Translations under genes and position numbers: made by a program
In this document: positions 8,531-16,625 of the stretch, piece after piece
Position numbering within the stretch: position 1 is the first letter of the stretch
How the letters are laid out: every line of letters starts with the position of its first letter
From: JBHENC01 sp051000345
GTDB lineage: Bacteria > Acidobacteriota > Blastocatellia > Pyrinomonadales > Pyrinomonadaceae
Length of the DNA stretch: 33,180 nt
Assembly: GCA_051000345.1 (NCBI GenBank)
Contig: JBPCOJ010000047.1
Span: 1-33,180, forward strand
Direction of reading: 5' to 3'
Notes under the pieces: model-generated
Seen by the model: the letters and a program-made list of their open reading frames with translations, nothing else
The model's database searches: none
What the model was told of the DNA's origin: nothing

Positions 8531-9193
8531 CTACGGCACTTTTTTACCCTGCTGTTTACCAGCACCGCTTGTCGCTGGTAGGCCGCCGGTTATGTTTTCG
8601 ACAAGGGCGCTCAAAAATTCCTGCTCGGCAGTGCCTGTGCTGCGAAGCGTTACCCATTCCGCGCCGGTTGCGCCGTCCGTGCGGCCTTCGATTTTGGTAT
8701 TGACGGAAACGTTCGCGGTCGTCGCATCGACAGGCTGAATTTCGACTATTACTGTATAACGCCCGCGCGTCCAACCGCGCGAGACGGCATCCGGCAGGAT
8801 TGCGTAGCGGTTTAGCTCCGATTGACTGACGACTGCGCCTTTAATAAAAGTGTATGGCTGGCTGATAAGCAGTCCGTCGGACGGTTTGGATGCGGCGGTG
8901 TCTAGAACGAGTTTGCGGTCGCGCATTAATTCCTGCACGGCGTTGATAACGGCATCGCGGCGGGCGGTGAACCGGTACGGGTTCGGCAGCAGCGGCGTTT
9001 CGGGCGTGCGGCCTGCGCCGAAATCGAAGCCGCGCCCCGCGCCGTTATCCTGCTTCGTTCCGTTGTTGGCTGTGCCGCGATCCGTGCCTGTATCGCGTAT
9101 ACGCTCATTCTGTCTATCGACGCCTTTGCCCTGCGCGTAAACGCTCGCCGCCATAATCAATAGAACAAAGCCGCCGGTCAGGAATTTTTTCAT
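8531..9193 (-). CDS. Hypothetical exported protein
   Basis: A 220-residue protein with a clear signal peptide, MKKFLTGGFVLLIMAASVYA, and likely cleavage after the Ala. A polar Gly/Asn/Arg/Asp-rich linker follows (about 21-65), then a folded domain (about 70-205) beginning 'NPYRFTARRDAVINAVQELMRDRKLVLD'. The pattern of a helix, then 'DGLLISQPYTF', 'YTVIVEIQPVDATTANVSVNTKIEGR' and 'EFLSALVENI' resembles small periplasmic alpha/beta domains of the BamC or DUF799-like kind, but I cannot assign a family. The start is supported by AAGAGG 7 bases upstream of the ATG. It probably acts in the periplasm or at the outer membrane. Confidence 0.62.
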   Translation of the reverse strand: MKKFLTGGFVLLIMAASVYAQGKGVDRQNERIRDTGTDRGTANNGTKQDNGAGRGFDFGAGRTPETPLLPNPYRFTARRDAVINAVQELMRDRKLVLDTAASKPSDGLLISQPYTFIKGAVVSQSELNRYAILPDAVSRGWTRGRYTVIVEIQPVDATTANVSVNTKIEGRTDGATGAEWVTLRSTGTAEQEFLSALVENITGGLPATSGAGKQQGKKVP

Positions 9194-9390
9194 TTTTTAA
9201 CCTCTTCTAGTGATCGAATCGCCGCCGTTATAAGGGCGCCGACTGGTAAAAGAATAAATCAACGAAGACGCTATTTCAAGGAAGCTGCGACGACATCGAT
9301 GCGGTTTGCAGCAAATAAAATTGCAAGCCTGTGTCACAATCCGTGGAGCCTGATTGAAATAGCCTTTTTAAGTCTTCAGAATTTTATACA

Positions 9391-10488
9391 TCACTGCTCT
9401 GCGCCCGTTGCTGAAGAGTCATCGGGCGCAGTAGCCGTGCGTGCGCTGTGTTCTCGCTGCCATTGTTGTAAGGCTTGCTTGCCGCGCTCGAAATCGTTTC
9501 CGTTAGTGTAAAAATTGTGCGCTCCGTCGTTGCGCGCCGGATCGCGCACATAATAAAGATAATCTGTGTCAGCCGGATAAAGCGCCGCTTCGAGCGAGCG
9601 CGCGGCGGGTGAAGCGATGGGGCCGGGCGGAAGCCCAGTGTGCTGGCGTGTGTTGTAAGGCGATTGGCGTTCTAGGTCGCTCTTGTAAATTTTGCCGTCG
9701 TTGCGCCATTTGCCTGCGAGCTTGGATGCGTAAATAATCGCCGAGTCAATGCCGAGCGGAATGTTTTTGTCGAGGCGATTGTACATAACGGACGCCATCA
9801 GCGGGCGTTCATCCTTTAGCTTGGCTTCGGTTTCAATCAAAGCGGCGACGGTCACGATTTCGCGCGGAGTGTGGCGCAATTCCTGCGCGCGCTGTGTCCA
9901 TTCCGGCTTCCATTCCTGCCGGAAGCGCTTGACCATTCCGGCAATCATCGATTTGGCTGTGGCGTTCGGCGGGAAATTGTATGTGTCAGGATAAAGATAG
10001 CCCTCCAGATTCTGCGCCTGCGAATCGATGTCTGGAATCGAACTCGTGTCGTCCATTAAGGCAAGCGCGGCGTTTGCATCCGTCAGGCCGAGTTCGGGAA
10101 GGCGCGCCATTGCCGCCGCAATATCCCAGCGCGTCCAGCCTTCTATAACCGTAAAGCGGCTGAGGCGCTGTTCGCCTTCTTCGAGCTTGCGAAGCGCGCC
10201 GAGCGGCGAGACGGGCGTGGGAAAGCGATATTCACCGGCACGTAGACGCGCTTGCGGATTATAAAACTTCAGATAAGCGAGCACGGGCCAAGAACGCTTG
10301 ATAACTCCTTCGGCAGCGAGTTTATTGATGATTTCGGAAGGGGAAGCGCCGCGCGGAATTTCAATGTATTCGGCGGCCTTCGCGTGAGCGACGGGCGTAT
10401 GCAATTCTCTGTACGTCCAAAAGCAAAATCCTGCCGCAGATATTAAGAGAATCAGAACGACAAGAAAAAGGATGCGCAGGCGTTTCAT
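9391..10488 (-). CDS. mltG: Endolytic murein transglycosylase MltG
   Basis: A 365-residue YceG-family protein that cuts nascent glycan strands and helps terminate peptidoglycan polymerisation. An N-terminal membrane anchor (about 4-27) is followed by a LysM-like region ('YIEIPRGASPSEIINKLAAEGVI'). The catalytic domain carries ALIETEAK, where Glu219 aligns with E. coli MltG Glu218 by motif, then 'ERPLMASVMYNRLDKNIPLGIDSAIIYA', 'YNTRQHTGLPPGPIASPAARSLEAALYPADTDYLYYVRD' and 'NFYTNGNDF', all family signatures. ruvX lies 81 bases upstream on the same strand; mltG and ruvX (yqgF) are frequent neighbours in bacteria. The C-terminal tail after about 340 is low-complexity. Confidence 0.93.
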   Translation of the reverse strand: MKRLRILFLVVLILLISAAGFCFWTYRELHTPVAHAKAAEYIEIPRGASPSEIINKLAAEGVIKRSWPVLAYLKFYNPQARLRAGEYRFPTPVSPLGALRKLEEGEQRLSRFTVIEGWTRWDIAAAMARLPELGLTDANAALALMDDTSSIPDIDSQAQNLEGYLYPDTYNFPPNATAKSMIAGMVKRFRQEWKPEWTQRAQELRHTPREIVTVAALIETEAKLKDERPLMASVMYNRLDKNIPLGIDSAIIYASKLAGKWRNDGKIYKSDLERQSPYNTRQHTGLPPGPIASPAARSLEAALYPADTDYLYYVRDPARNDGAHNFYTNGNDFERGKQALQQWQREHSARTATAPDDSSATGAEQ

Positions 10489-10569
10489 AAAGATTTATGT
10501 TTCGGTCAGTTTATCAAATGGAATAAGTGCAATGCTCTCGGTTGAATTTGCCGCCTTACGCAATTCTTG

Positions 10570-11049
10570 TCAAAGCGTATTGAGAGAGCTTTGCGCCTCG
10601 GCGATAAAGTCTCGCAGAATAATGGCTGCTGATTCGCCGTCGATGCGCGCGCGCAAGTTTTTTACGGCAACTCCTGCGGCTCGTAAATCTTCTTCGGCGG
10701 CGCGCGAAGTGAGCCGCTCATCCTGCAAATAAATCGGAATAGACAGCGAGCGGGAAAAGTTCTGCGCAATGCGTCGCGCATCCATTGCAGCGTCGCCCTC
10801 ATCGCCGTCCATGCGCAGCGGCAATCCTATGACCAACGCTTGTGCATCAAAGGCTACGATCTGATTAATCACGGCGCGCAGTAATTGTTTCCAACTTGTG
10901 CGTTGAATCGGCTCAAGCGCACGCACTGTGATGCACAGTTCATCCGAGACGGCCACGCCGACGCGCTTTGCGCCGAGGTCTAAAGCCAGCACACGCCCGC
11001 GCAGTGGATTTTTACCATAGCGAGTTGGGGAATCGTCGGGCAAGGTCAT
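10570..11049 (-). CDS. ruvX: Putative pre-16S rRNA nuclease (YqgF/RuvX family)
   Basis: An RNase H-like protein of the YqgF family, which acts in 16S rRNA 5'-end maturation (formerly annotated as a Holliday junction resolvase). Motifs are VLALDLGAKRVGVAVSD at the start of the fold, VIGLPLRMDG in the middle and YLQDERLTSRAAEE with the second acidic site; the last acidic residue sits in RIDGESAAIIL. The start is uncertain: ATG at 11049 has GAGAA about 11 bases upstream, and longer forms begin at ATG 11070 or GTG 11130. All give an N-terminal extension before DLG. It is probably co-transcribed with mltG and divergent from the S41-like gene. Confidence 0.88.
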   Translation of the reverse strand: MTLPDDSPTRYGKNPLRGRVLALDLGAKRVGVAVSDELCITVRALEPIQRTSWKQLLRAVINQIVAFDAQALVIGLPLRMDGDEGDAAMDARRIAQNFSRSLSIPIYLQDERLTSRAAEEDLRAAGVAVKNLRARIDGESAAIILRDFIAEAQSSLNTL

Positions 11050-11222
11050 AAGCAAATTTTCTCGTGCCATTAAGTATACAGATAACGGTGGATAACTTGC
11101 GCGACTTCGATTGAGACTTGTATCATGCACAAGGCGCGCGCTGTAAATGCCGGAACCGTAGGCCGCTGCTTTTTTACACTATCGAACAATAACGGCTCGA
11201 ACGTCTATTAAGAGGTACCACA

Positions 11223-12539
11223 ATGTCGTTTCGCAATAAATTCTTGTTGGTCGTGATGTCGGCAACACTGTTGCTCTATGCTATTGTCGGCGGCTTGCTC
11301 TCGTCCAACGCGCAGCAGGAGAACAGTCCCGGCCCGCAACTGCGCATTTTCGAGAGCGTGCTTCAGCACATTCAAAACGATTATGTAGATGAGCCGAATC
11401 TGGATAAGGTTCGCGCGGGCGCTTTGCGCGGCCTCGCCTACGGCCTAGACCCGTATTCGACCTATCTCACGCCCGAACAAGTGCGCAACTTTCGCCCGGA
11501 TTCTTCCGCGAACGACAAACAAGTCGGCATCGGCGCGGAACTCTCGCAGGTCGCTTCGTATCTGTACGTGATTGCGCCCGTCAAGGGATCGCCGTCGGAG
11601 CAAGCTGGTTTGCGCGCGGGCGATGTGATCGAATACATCGACACGAAGGCGACGCACGATATTTCGCTTTACGATGCCAGACAACTTTTAAGCGGCGCGC
11701 CCGGCACGGAAGTTAAGTTGCGAGTGCTGCGCGCAAGTTCGCGCCCGCTCAATCTAACTGTTAAGCGCGGAACGTTCAAAGCTCCGGCAGCCGAAGCGCG
11801 CATGGACGCCAATCGCATAGGCGTGCTGCGCGTCAACAGCCTTGCCGAAGGCGAAGCGGCGGATGTGCGCGCGCGCCTTTCCGACTTACAAAAACAGGGC
11901 GCGCAAAAAATCGTGCTCGATCTGCGGAGCGTCGCGGGCGGCTCGCTCGCGGAAGGCATCAGCGTCGCCAATCTGTTTATCAAAGACGGCACGCTCGCCG
12001 AAACCATCGGGCGCGAAAGCAAAGTTCTGAAAACCTTTCAGGCAGAGCCGACTAACACTGTCTTCAACGGCCCCGTCGTCGCCATCATCGACACAGGCAC
12101 GGCGGGCGCGGCGGAGATCGTCGCTTCCGCTTTGCTGGAGCGCAAGCGCGGCGATGTGATCGGCGAAAAAAGCTTTGGCGCGGGAGTCGAGCAGCAGCTT
12201 TTCACTTTGCGCGACGGCGATGGCTTGCTGCTCACGACAGTTAAATGGGCGAACGCCGCTGGCAAGCCTTTTCTCGGCGAAGACCGCGCGCGTTCGGGCG
12301 TCGCGCCGTCCATCGAAGTCAAACGGCCTGAAGTTGCAGACGCAATTGATCCGGAAACTTTAACGGGCAACGACGATGATGCTGTGGCTGCGCCGCGCCA
12401 GCAACAGGGCAACGACAAACCGAACGTGACTGCGCCGGATGCGAACGCGCCGAAACAAGCCACGCCGGAAGACACGCAACTCAAAAAGGCTTTAGAATTG
12501 CTGCGCGATAAGCCCGCCGCGAGTCAGCGCGCGGCATAG
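11223..12539 (+). CDS. S41-family (CtpA-like) PDZ protein, catalytic dyad missing
   Basis: A 438-residue exported protein with the C-terminal processing peptidase layout: signal anchor (about 6-28), N-terminal helical region ('VLQHIQNDYVDEPNLDKVRAGALRGLAYGLDPYSTYLTPEQ'), PDZ domain (about 100-170, 'APVKGSPSEQAGLRAGDVIEYID'), S41 core, and a polar disordered tail (after about 390). The core segment where active enzymes have G-[ST]-A-S-A-[SA]-E reads GTAGAAE, so the nucleophile position is Gly295. The segment that is usually TFGKG reads SFGAG, so the general-base Lys is Ala320. The 25-residue spacing equals that between Ser430 and Lys455 of E. coli Prc, which makes the alignment secure. It is therefore probably a pseudo-protease that binds substrates or partners through PDZ. 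AAGAGG lies upstream of the ATG. Confidence 0.88.
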   Translation: MSFRNKFLLVVMSATLLLYAIVGGLLSSNAQQENSPGPQLRIFESVLQHIQNDYVDEPNLDKVRAGALRGLAYGLDPYSTYLTPEQVRNFRPDSSANDKQVGIGAELSQVASYLYVIAPVKGSPSEQAGLRAGDVIEYIDTKATHDISLYDARQLLSGAPGTEVKLRVLRASSRPLNLTVKRGTFKAPAAEARMDANRIGVLRVNSLAEGEAADVRARLSDLQKQGAQKIVLDLRSVAGGSLAEGISVANLFIKDGTLAETIGRESKVLKTFQAEPTNTVFNGPVVAIIDTGTAGAAEIVASALLERKRGDVIGEKSFGAGVEQQLFTLRDGDGLLLTTVKWANAAGKPFLGEDRARSGVAPSIEVKRPEVADAIDPETLTGNDDDAVAAPRQQQGNDKPNVTAPDANAPKQATPEDTQLKKALELLRDKPAASQRAA

Positions 12540-12574
12540 ATTAAACGGCTGGCATTAGAAACCGAAACAAACAT

Positions 12575-12626
12575 AAAAGGCCGGAAGAAACGCGATTGTT
12601 TTTAGTCGCAATGCTTCCGGCCTTTT
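12575..12626. terminator. Bidirectional intrinsic terminator
   Basis: A perfect 13-bp inverted repeat, AAAAGGCCGGAAG (12575-12587) and CTTCCGGCCTTTT (12614-12626). The 26-base loop can itself pair further (GCGATT with AGTCGC, one wobble). It lies between the convergent S41-like and carboxyltransferase genes and gives a T-run on either strand. Confidence 0.9.
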
Positions 12627-12683
12627 CTTCAAACCGATACAGCAAGCGCCGCAGAGTTTGACAGTTTAATCGCGTAGCTTGTT

Positions 12684-14255
12684 TTAGAGGGGAATGTTGC
12701 CGTGCTTTTTCGGCGGGTTCGTGTCGCGTTTATTTTCCAGCAGCCGCAGCGCGCGAATCAGCTTCGGCCGCGTTTGTGCAGGCTCTATTACTTCGTCCAC
12801 AAAACCGCGCTCGGCGGCGACATACGGATTGGCAAACTTTTCTTCAAACTCTGTGATACGCGCACGCCGCGTTGTTTCCGCAACATCTGCTTCGCTTATC
12901 TCGCGGCGGTAAAGCACGCCGACTGCGCCCTCCGCGCCCATCACGGCGATTTCCGCAGAAGGCCATGCGAAGTTAATGTCCGTGCGTATGTGCTTCGACG
13001 CCATCACGCAGTAAGCGCCGCCGTAAGCCTTGCGCGTGATGACAGTAATCTTCGGCACGGTGGCTTCGGCGAAGGCATAAAGCAGCTTCGCGCCGTGCCT
13101 TATAATGCCGCCATGCTCCTGCGCGACGCCGGGAAGAAAGCCCGGCACGTCTTCAAAAGTTATCAGCGGAATGTTGAAGCAATCGCAAAAACGCACGAAG
13201 CGCGCGGCCTTCACGGACGCATCTATATCGAGGACGCCCGCCAGATACGCCGGCTGATTGGCGACGATGCCGACGCTCCTTCCGCCAAGGCGCGCGAAGC
13301 CCGTCACGATGTTCGGCGCGTAAAGCTCGTGGACTTCAAAAAAATATGCCTCGTCAACAATCAGATTAATGACTTCGCGTATGTCATACGGTTGATTGGA
13401 AGCTTCCGGCACAATCGAATTCAGTTTAATGTCGGCGCGCTCCGCCGGATCAGCCGATGGCACGCGCGGCGGATCGTCCATGTTATTAGAAGGAATGAAT
13501 GAAAGAAGTTCGCGCACGACGCGCAAGGCGTGCTCGTCAGAGTCTGCGGCAAAGTGCGCGACGCCCGATGTGCGATTGTGCGTGACGGCTCCGCCCAATT
13601 CTTCCTTCGAGACATCCTCATGCGTGACTGTCTTAATCACGTCGGGGCCTGTAATGAACATGTAGGAAGTGTCTTTGACCATCACGTTGAAATCCGTGAT
13701 CGCGGGACTATAGACAGCGCCGCCCGCGCACGGCCCCATAATGCAGCTAATCTGCGGCACGACGCCGCTCGCTAAAGTATTGCGCAGGAAAATATCCGCG
13801 TAACCGCCGAGGCTGACGACGCCTTCCTGTATGCGCGCGCCGCCGGAATCGTTGAGGCCTATGATGGGCGCGCCGACCTTCATCGCCAAATCCATTGCCT
13901 TGCAAATCTTCGCGGCGTGGGTTTCCGAGAGCGAGCCGCCGAAGATTGTAAAATCCTGCGCGAAGACGAAGACGCGCCGCCCGTCAATGAGTCCGTGACC
14001 CGTCACGACGCCGTCGCCCGGGTACAATTGCTTGTCCAGATCGAAATCGTGCGAGCGGTGAACGACGAGCTTATCGAATTCCTCGAAGCTGTTTTCGTCA
14101 AGGAGAAAATCTATGCGCTCGCGGGCGGACATCTTTCCCGCCGCGTGCTGTTTTTCAACGCGCTCGATTCCTCCGCCCGCTTCAGCCTGCGCGGAGCGTT
14201 GTCGCAGTTGATCGAGTTTCGTTTCGGCGGAGTGTCGTTTTTCTGTGGTAGCCAT
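12684..14255 (-). CDS. pccB: Acyl-CoA carboxylase carboxyltransferase subunit (propionyl-CoA carboxylase beta type)
   Basis: A 523-residue crotonase-fold carboxyltransferase of the PccB/AccD5/MmdA family, which moves the carboxyl group from carboxybiotin to an acyl-CoA such as propionyl-CoA. Conserved features include 'GKMSARERIDFLLDENSFEEFD', 'VVTGHGLIDGRRVFVFAQDFTIFGGSLSE', the oxyanion-hole glycines in LNDSGGARIQEGV and GPCAGGAVYSPA, and the second domain 'FEDVPGFLPGVAQEHGGIIRHGAKLLYAFAEATVPKITVITRKAYGGAYCVM'. Length is typical. It is the last gene of a long minus-strand run and starts 19 bases after the ABC permease. No biotin carboxylase or biotin carrier gene is in the window, so the partner subunit must lie elsewhere. 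Whether the substrate is propionyl- or methylmalonyl-CoA cannot be told from sequence by eye. Confidence 0.92.
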   Translation of the reverse strand: MATTEKRHSAETKLDQLRQRSAQAEAGGGIERVEKQHAAGKMSARERIDFLLDENSFEEFDKLVVHRSHDFDLDKQLYPGDGVVTGHGLIDGRRVFVFAQDFTIFGGSLSETHAAKICKAMDLAMKVGAPIIGLNDSGGARIQEGVVSLGGYADIFLRNTLASGVVPQISCIMGPCAGGAVYSPAITDFNVMVKDTSYMFITGPDVIKTVTHEDVSKEELGGAVTHNRTSGVAHFAADSDEHALRVVRELLSFIPSNNMDDPPRVPSADPAERADIKLNSIVPEASNQPYDIREVINLIVDEAYFFEVHELYAPNIVTGFARLGGRSVGIVANQPAYLAGVLDIDASVKAARFVRFCDCFNIPLITFEDVPGFLPGVAQEHGGIIRHGAKLLYAFAEATVPKITVITRKAYGGAYCVMASKHIRTDINFAWPSAEIAVMGAEGAVGVLYRREISEADVAETTRRARITEFEEKFANPYVAAERGFVDEVIEPAQTRPKLIRALRLLENKRDTNPPKKHGNIPL

Positions 14256-14274
14256 AAATAATTTTCCGTTCGGT

Positions 14275-15120
14275 TCAAGCGATCATGCGGCGGCGCAAAG
14301 AGCGCAAAGCCCATTCGATAAAAACGAGCGCCGACAACATCATATAAAAAAGTTCAAGGAAATGGCGCGGCATGAATTGGCCGTTCAAGGCGGCGCGCGT
14401 TAAATCAATTGCGCTCGTGATTGGAATCGTCCACGCGAGCAACTGCAAGGCTTGCGGCAGCACGGAGACGGGAAACCACGCGCCGCACAAAAAGATGGCA
14501 GAGAAAAAAATAGCCAGATAAAGATTGTAATTGTCTATATCGTGAACATGCGCGGTGACGCCCAGCGACAGTCCGGCGATAAAGAAACTGCCGACGATCA
14601 AAAACAGCGGCACGGACAGAGCGAGCCAAGACGTTGCCGCGCCGAAGACTGCAAGCACAATTAGTATCAGGCACGAATCAATCGCAGCCTTCGTGACTGC
14701 CCAGCAAATCTCCGCAAAGGCGAGCGACTCGACATCGACGGGAGTCGCTAAGATAGCATCGTAAGTCGATTGATAAACCATGCGAAAATAAGAGCCGTAG
14801 GTCGTTTCAAAAAGCGCGCGCGAAATAACAGTGAAAGCCAGCACGCCCGCGCCGACAAAGGAAAGATACGGAATCCCTTCGACGCGCGCGGCAACGAGCG
14901 AGCCGACGCCCCAGCCGAACGCGAAAATCATAAAGAACGGCTCGATCAAGGGCGCGGCCAATTCCATTTTCCACAAACGCAAATAAACGTCCAGATTGCG
15001 CCGCCACACGCTCCAAGCATCTAGGAAATTAACGCGCCGCAATGCCAGCGCGCTGCTTTTATTACCGCGTTTATTCACGGCAAAAGGCATTTGCGGCAAT
15101 GCGCCGGATTCATTCATCAT
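14275..15120 (-). CDS. ABC-2 type transporter permease
   Basis: A 281-residue inner-membrane protein with about six hydrophobic helices, of the ABC-2/NodJ type. Recognisable parts are 'WRRNLDVYLRLWKMELAAPLIEPFFMIFAFGWGVG', 'FVGAGVLAFTVISRALFETTYGSYFRMVYQSTYDAILATPVDVESLAFAEICWA' and the terminal 'PVSVLPQALQLLAWTIPITSAIDLTRA'. These match the NodJ-like exporters of lipo-oligosaccharides or drugs. The start overlaps the end of the DUF402 gene by 11 bases, and the matching ATPase lies just upstream of DUF402, so the three are translationally coupled. Substrate unknown. Confidence 0.87.
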   Translation of the reverse strand: MMNESGALPQMPFAVNKRGNKSSALALRRVNFLDAWSVWRRNLDVYLRLWKMELAAPLIEPFFMIFAFGWGVGSLVAARVEGIPYLSFVGAGVLAFTVISRALFETTYGSYFRMVYQSTYDAILATPVDVESLAFAEICWAVTKAAIDSCLILIVLAVFGAATSWLALSVPLFLIVGSFFIAGLSLGVTAHVHDIDNYNLYLAIFFSAIFLCGAWFPVSVLPQALQLLAWTIPITSAIDLTRAALNGQFMPRHFLELFYMMLSALVFIEWALRSLRRRMIA

Positions 15121-15700
15121 TCAGCGTTGCGGCCTTTTGCTCGCCGAAAGGGAAGCCGCCCCTTTCGATTAAGTCTATGAGTTCGGCGAGCGCGCGCTTC
15201 GCCATAGTTTGCAGCGGCAAAGGATAAGCATAGCGCAAGGCGTTTGCGGCAAACTCATCTTCATCGAGAATTATATACGAGAGATCGGGCGCGACGAGCA
15301 CATCTATATCCAGATCGACGTAGCTCAACGCTTCTCCGTCGAAAACCGGCAATTTATTAATGTTGCAGTAAAAATTCCGCAATCCGCCCGCCGCCGTGCT
15401 GAATCGAAAAACATTGTACGGGCGATCCAGCCAGTAATATTCCTCGCTGACCGTGCCTCGTTCGATAGTCCCCAGCAGCGGATGATGAATCGTCTCGGCG
15501 AATTCTGCATCGAGCACGAGCAACGCGCCCTCACGCCGTGCGACGCGGGCGCGCCAGCTTTTGTGCAAAGCCTTGTCGTATTTGTAAGCGCGCACGGAAA
15601 TTTCCTTGCGCGCGACAGTGGCGGAAACATCAATCTCTCCGACCAGTATTTTAGCTTCGGCTTCAGCTTCGGTTTCGGCTTCAGGATTCTTCGTCTTCAT
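15110..15700 (-). CDS. DUF402-family protein (putative nucleoside phosphate phosphatase)
   Basis: A 196-residue protein with the DUF402 pattern: 'YYWLDRPYNVFRF', 'LRNFYCNINKLP', 'LSYVDLDIDVLVAPDLSYIILDEDEF', then a helical C-terminus ending in 'GGFPFGE'. Characterised members include bacterial nucleoside di/triphosphate phosphatases and FomD; the aspartates in the D-L-D-I-D and D-E-D-E-F segments are the metal ligands of the family. The N-terminus is a short Glu/Ala run encoded by about five copies of a degenerate hexamer (15654-15683), which looks like replication-slippage sequence. It overlaps the ABC ATPase gene by 20 bases and the permease gene by 11 bases, so it is embedded in the transporter unit. 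Cytoplasmic; its link to the transport reaction is unknown. Confidence 0.8.
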   Translation of the reverse strand: MKTKNPEAETEAEAEAKILVGEIDVSATVARKEISVRAYKYDKALHKSWRARVARREGALLVLDAEFAETIHHPLLGTIERGTVSEEYYWLDRPYNVFRFSTAAGGLRNFYCNINKLPVFDGEALSYVDLDIDVLVAPDLSYIILDEDEFAANALRYAYPLPLQTMAKRALAELIDLIERGGFPFGEQKAATLNDE

Positions 15701-16610
15701 TTGAATCGACGAGTTGCAGAAATACGTCTTCGAGATTTGAAGGGCGCAGCAGCACGCGCTTGTCCGTAAAGGAATTTATCAAGGGCGCAAGCAGTTCGGG
15801 CGCGGCGGCAAAATAAAAATGCGCGCCGTTTCGTTTGACGGCTGTGACTTCATTCGACGATGTTTCGCGCAAAGGCAGTTCGTTCGCGTCGCGCACTTCG
15901 AGCGCATAGCGTGAAACCTTCTCCCGCACCAAGTCCATCGGCGCGCCCTCTGCCAGAATGCGCCCGCGATTCAAGACAAGCAATTTCCCGCAAAGCTTTT
16001 CGGCTTCCTCCATGTAATGCGTGGAAAGCAGAATGGTGATGCCGCCAGCGCTGCGCAATTCTTCGAGCCGCTGCCAGATTTCCTGCCGCACATGCGGATC
16101 GAGGCCAGTCGTCGGCTCATCCAAGACGAGCAAACGCGGTTGATGAAGCAATGCGCGCGCGATCATCAAACGACGTTTCATGCCGCCCGATAATTGTTCT
16201 ATGCGCGAGGCGCGGCGTTTTTCGAGACCCGTGAATTTTAAGAGTTCGTTGCTTCTTTCGATGGCGACGGCGCGCGTCAAACGAAAATAGCGCGCCTGCA
16301 CTAAAAGATTATCCAGCACGTTCAAGTCCGGGTCTAAATTGTTTTCCTGCGGCACGACGCCGATGATGGAACGAATCTGTCTGGCGGAAGAATCGACATC
16401 CATGTTTTCAACAAAGAGTTCGCCGCCGGAGAGCGGCGTGCGGCAGGCGATCATGCGCATCGTCGTCGATTTGCCCGCGCCGTTCGGCCCCAGAAATCCG
16501 TAAGCCTCGCCCTGTCTGACTTCAAAGGAAATTTTATCGACGGCGCGGCGCGCTTCGTAAACTTTCGTCAATTCGCGCGCACTCACGACGACGTTGCGCT
16601 CGTTCAACAT
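15681..16610 (-). CDS. ABC transporter ATP-binding protein (NodI/CcmA type)
   Basis: A 309-residue ABC-2 family ATPase. Walker A is GPNGAGKST at 41-49, the Q-loop lies in 'IIGVVPQENNLDPDLNVLDNL', the signature is LSGGMKRR, Walker B is LLVLDEPTTGLD, and the H-loop is STHYMEEAEKLC. The C-terminal part ('LRPSNLEDVFLQL') is the usual DrrA/NodI-type tail. It should power the ABC-2 permease encoded two genes downstream, with DUF402 between them. It starts 15 bases after the FAH-family gene, in a continuous minus-strand operon. Confidence 0.93.
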   Translation of the reverse strand: MLNERNVVVSARELTKVYEARRAVDKISFEVRQGEAYGFLGPNGAGKSTTMRMIACRTPLSGGELFVENMDVDSSARQIRSIIGVVPQENNLDPDLNVLDNLLVQARYFRLTRAVAIERSNELLKFTGLEKRRASRIEQLSGGMKRRLMIARALLHQPRLLVLDEPTTGLDPHVRQEIWQRLEELRSAGGITILLSTHYMEEAEKLCGKLLVLNRGRILAEGAPMDLVREKVSRYALEVRDANELPLRETSSNEVTAVKRNGAHFYFAAAPELLAPLINSFTDKRVLLRPSNLEDVFLQLVDSNEDEES

Positions 16611-16625
16611 AAAAACTCGTTCTTG

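Noticed and set aside
12702..13502. A 266-residue plus-strand frame opposite the carboxyltransferase
   Set aside because: It is a shadow of a well-conserved minus-strand gene and has Arg/His-rich nonsense composition.
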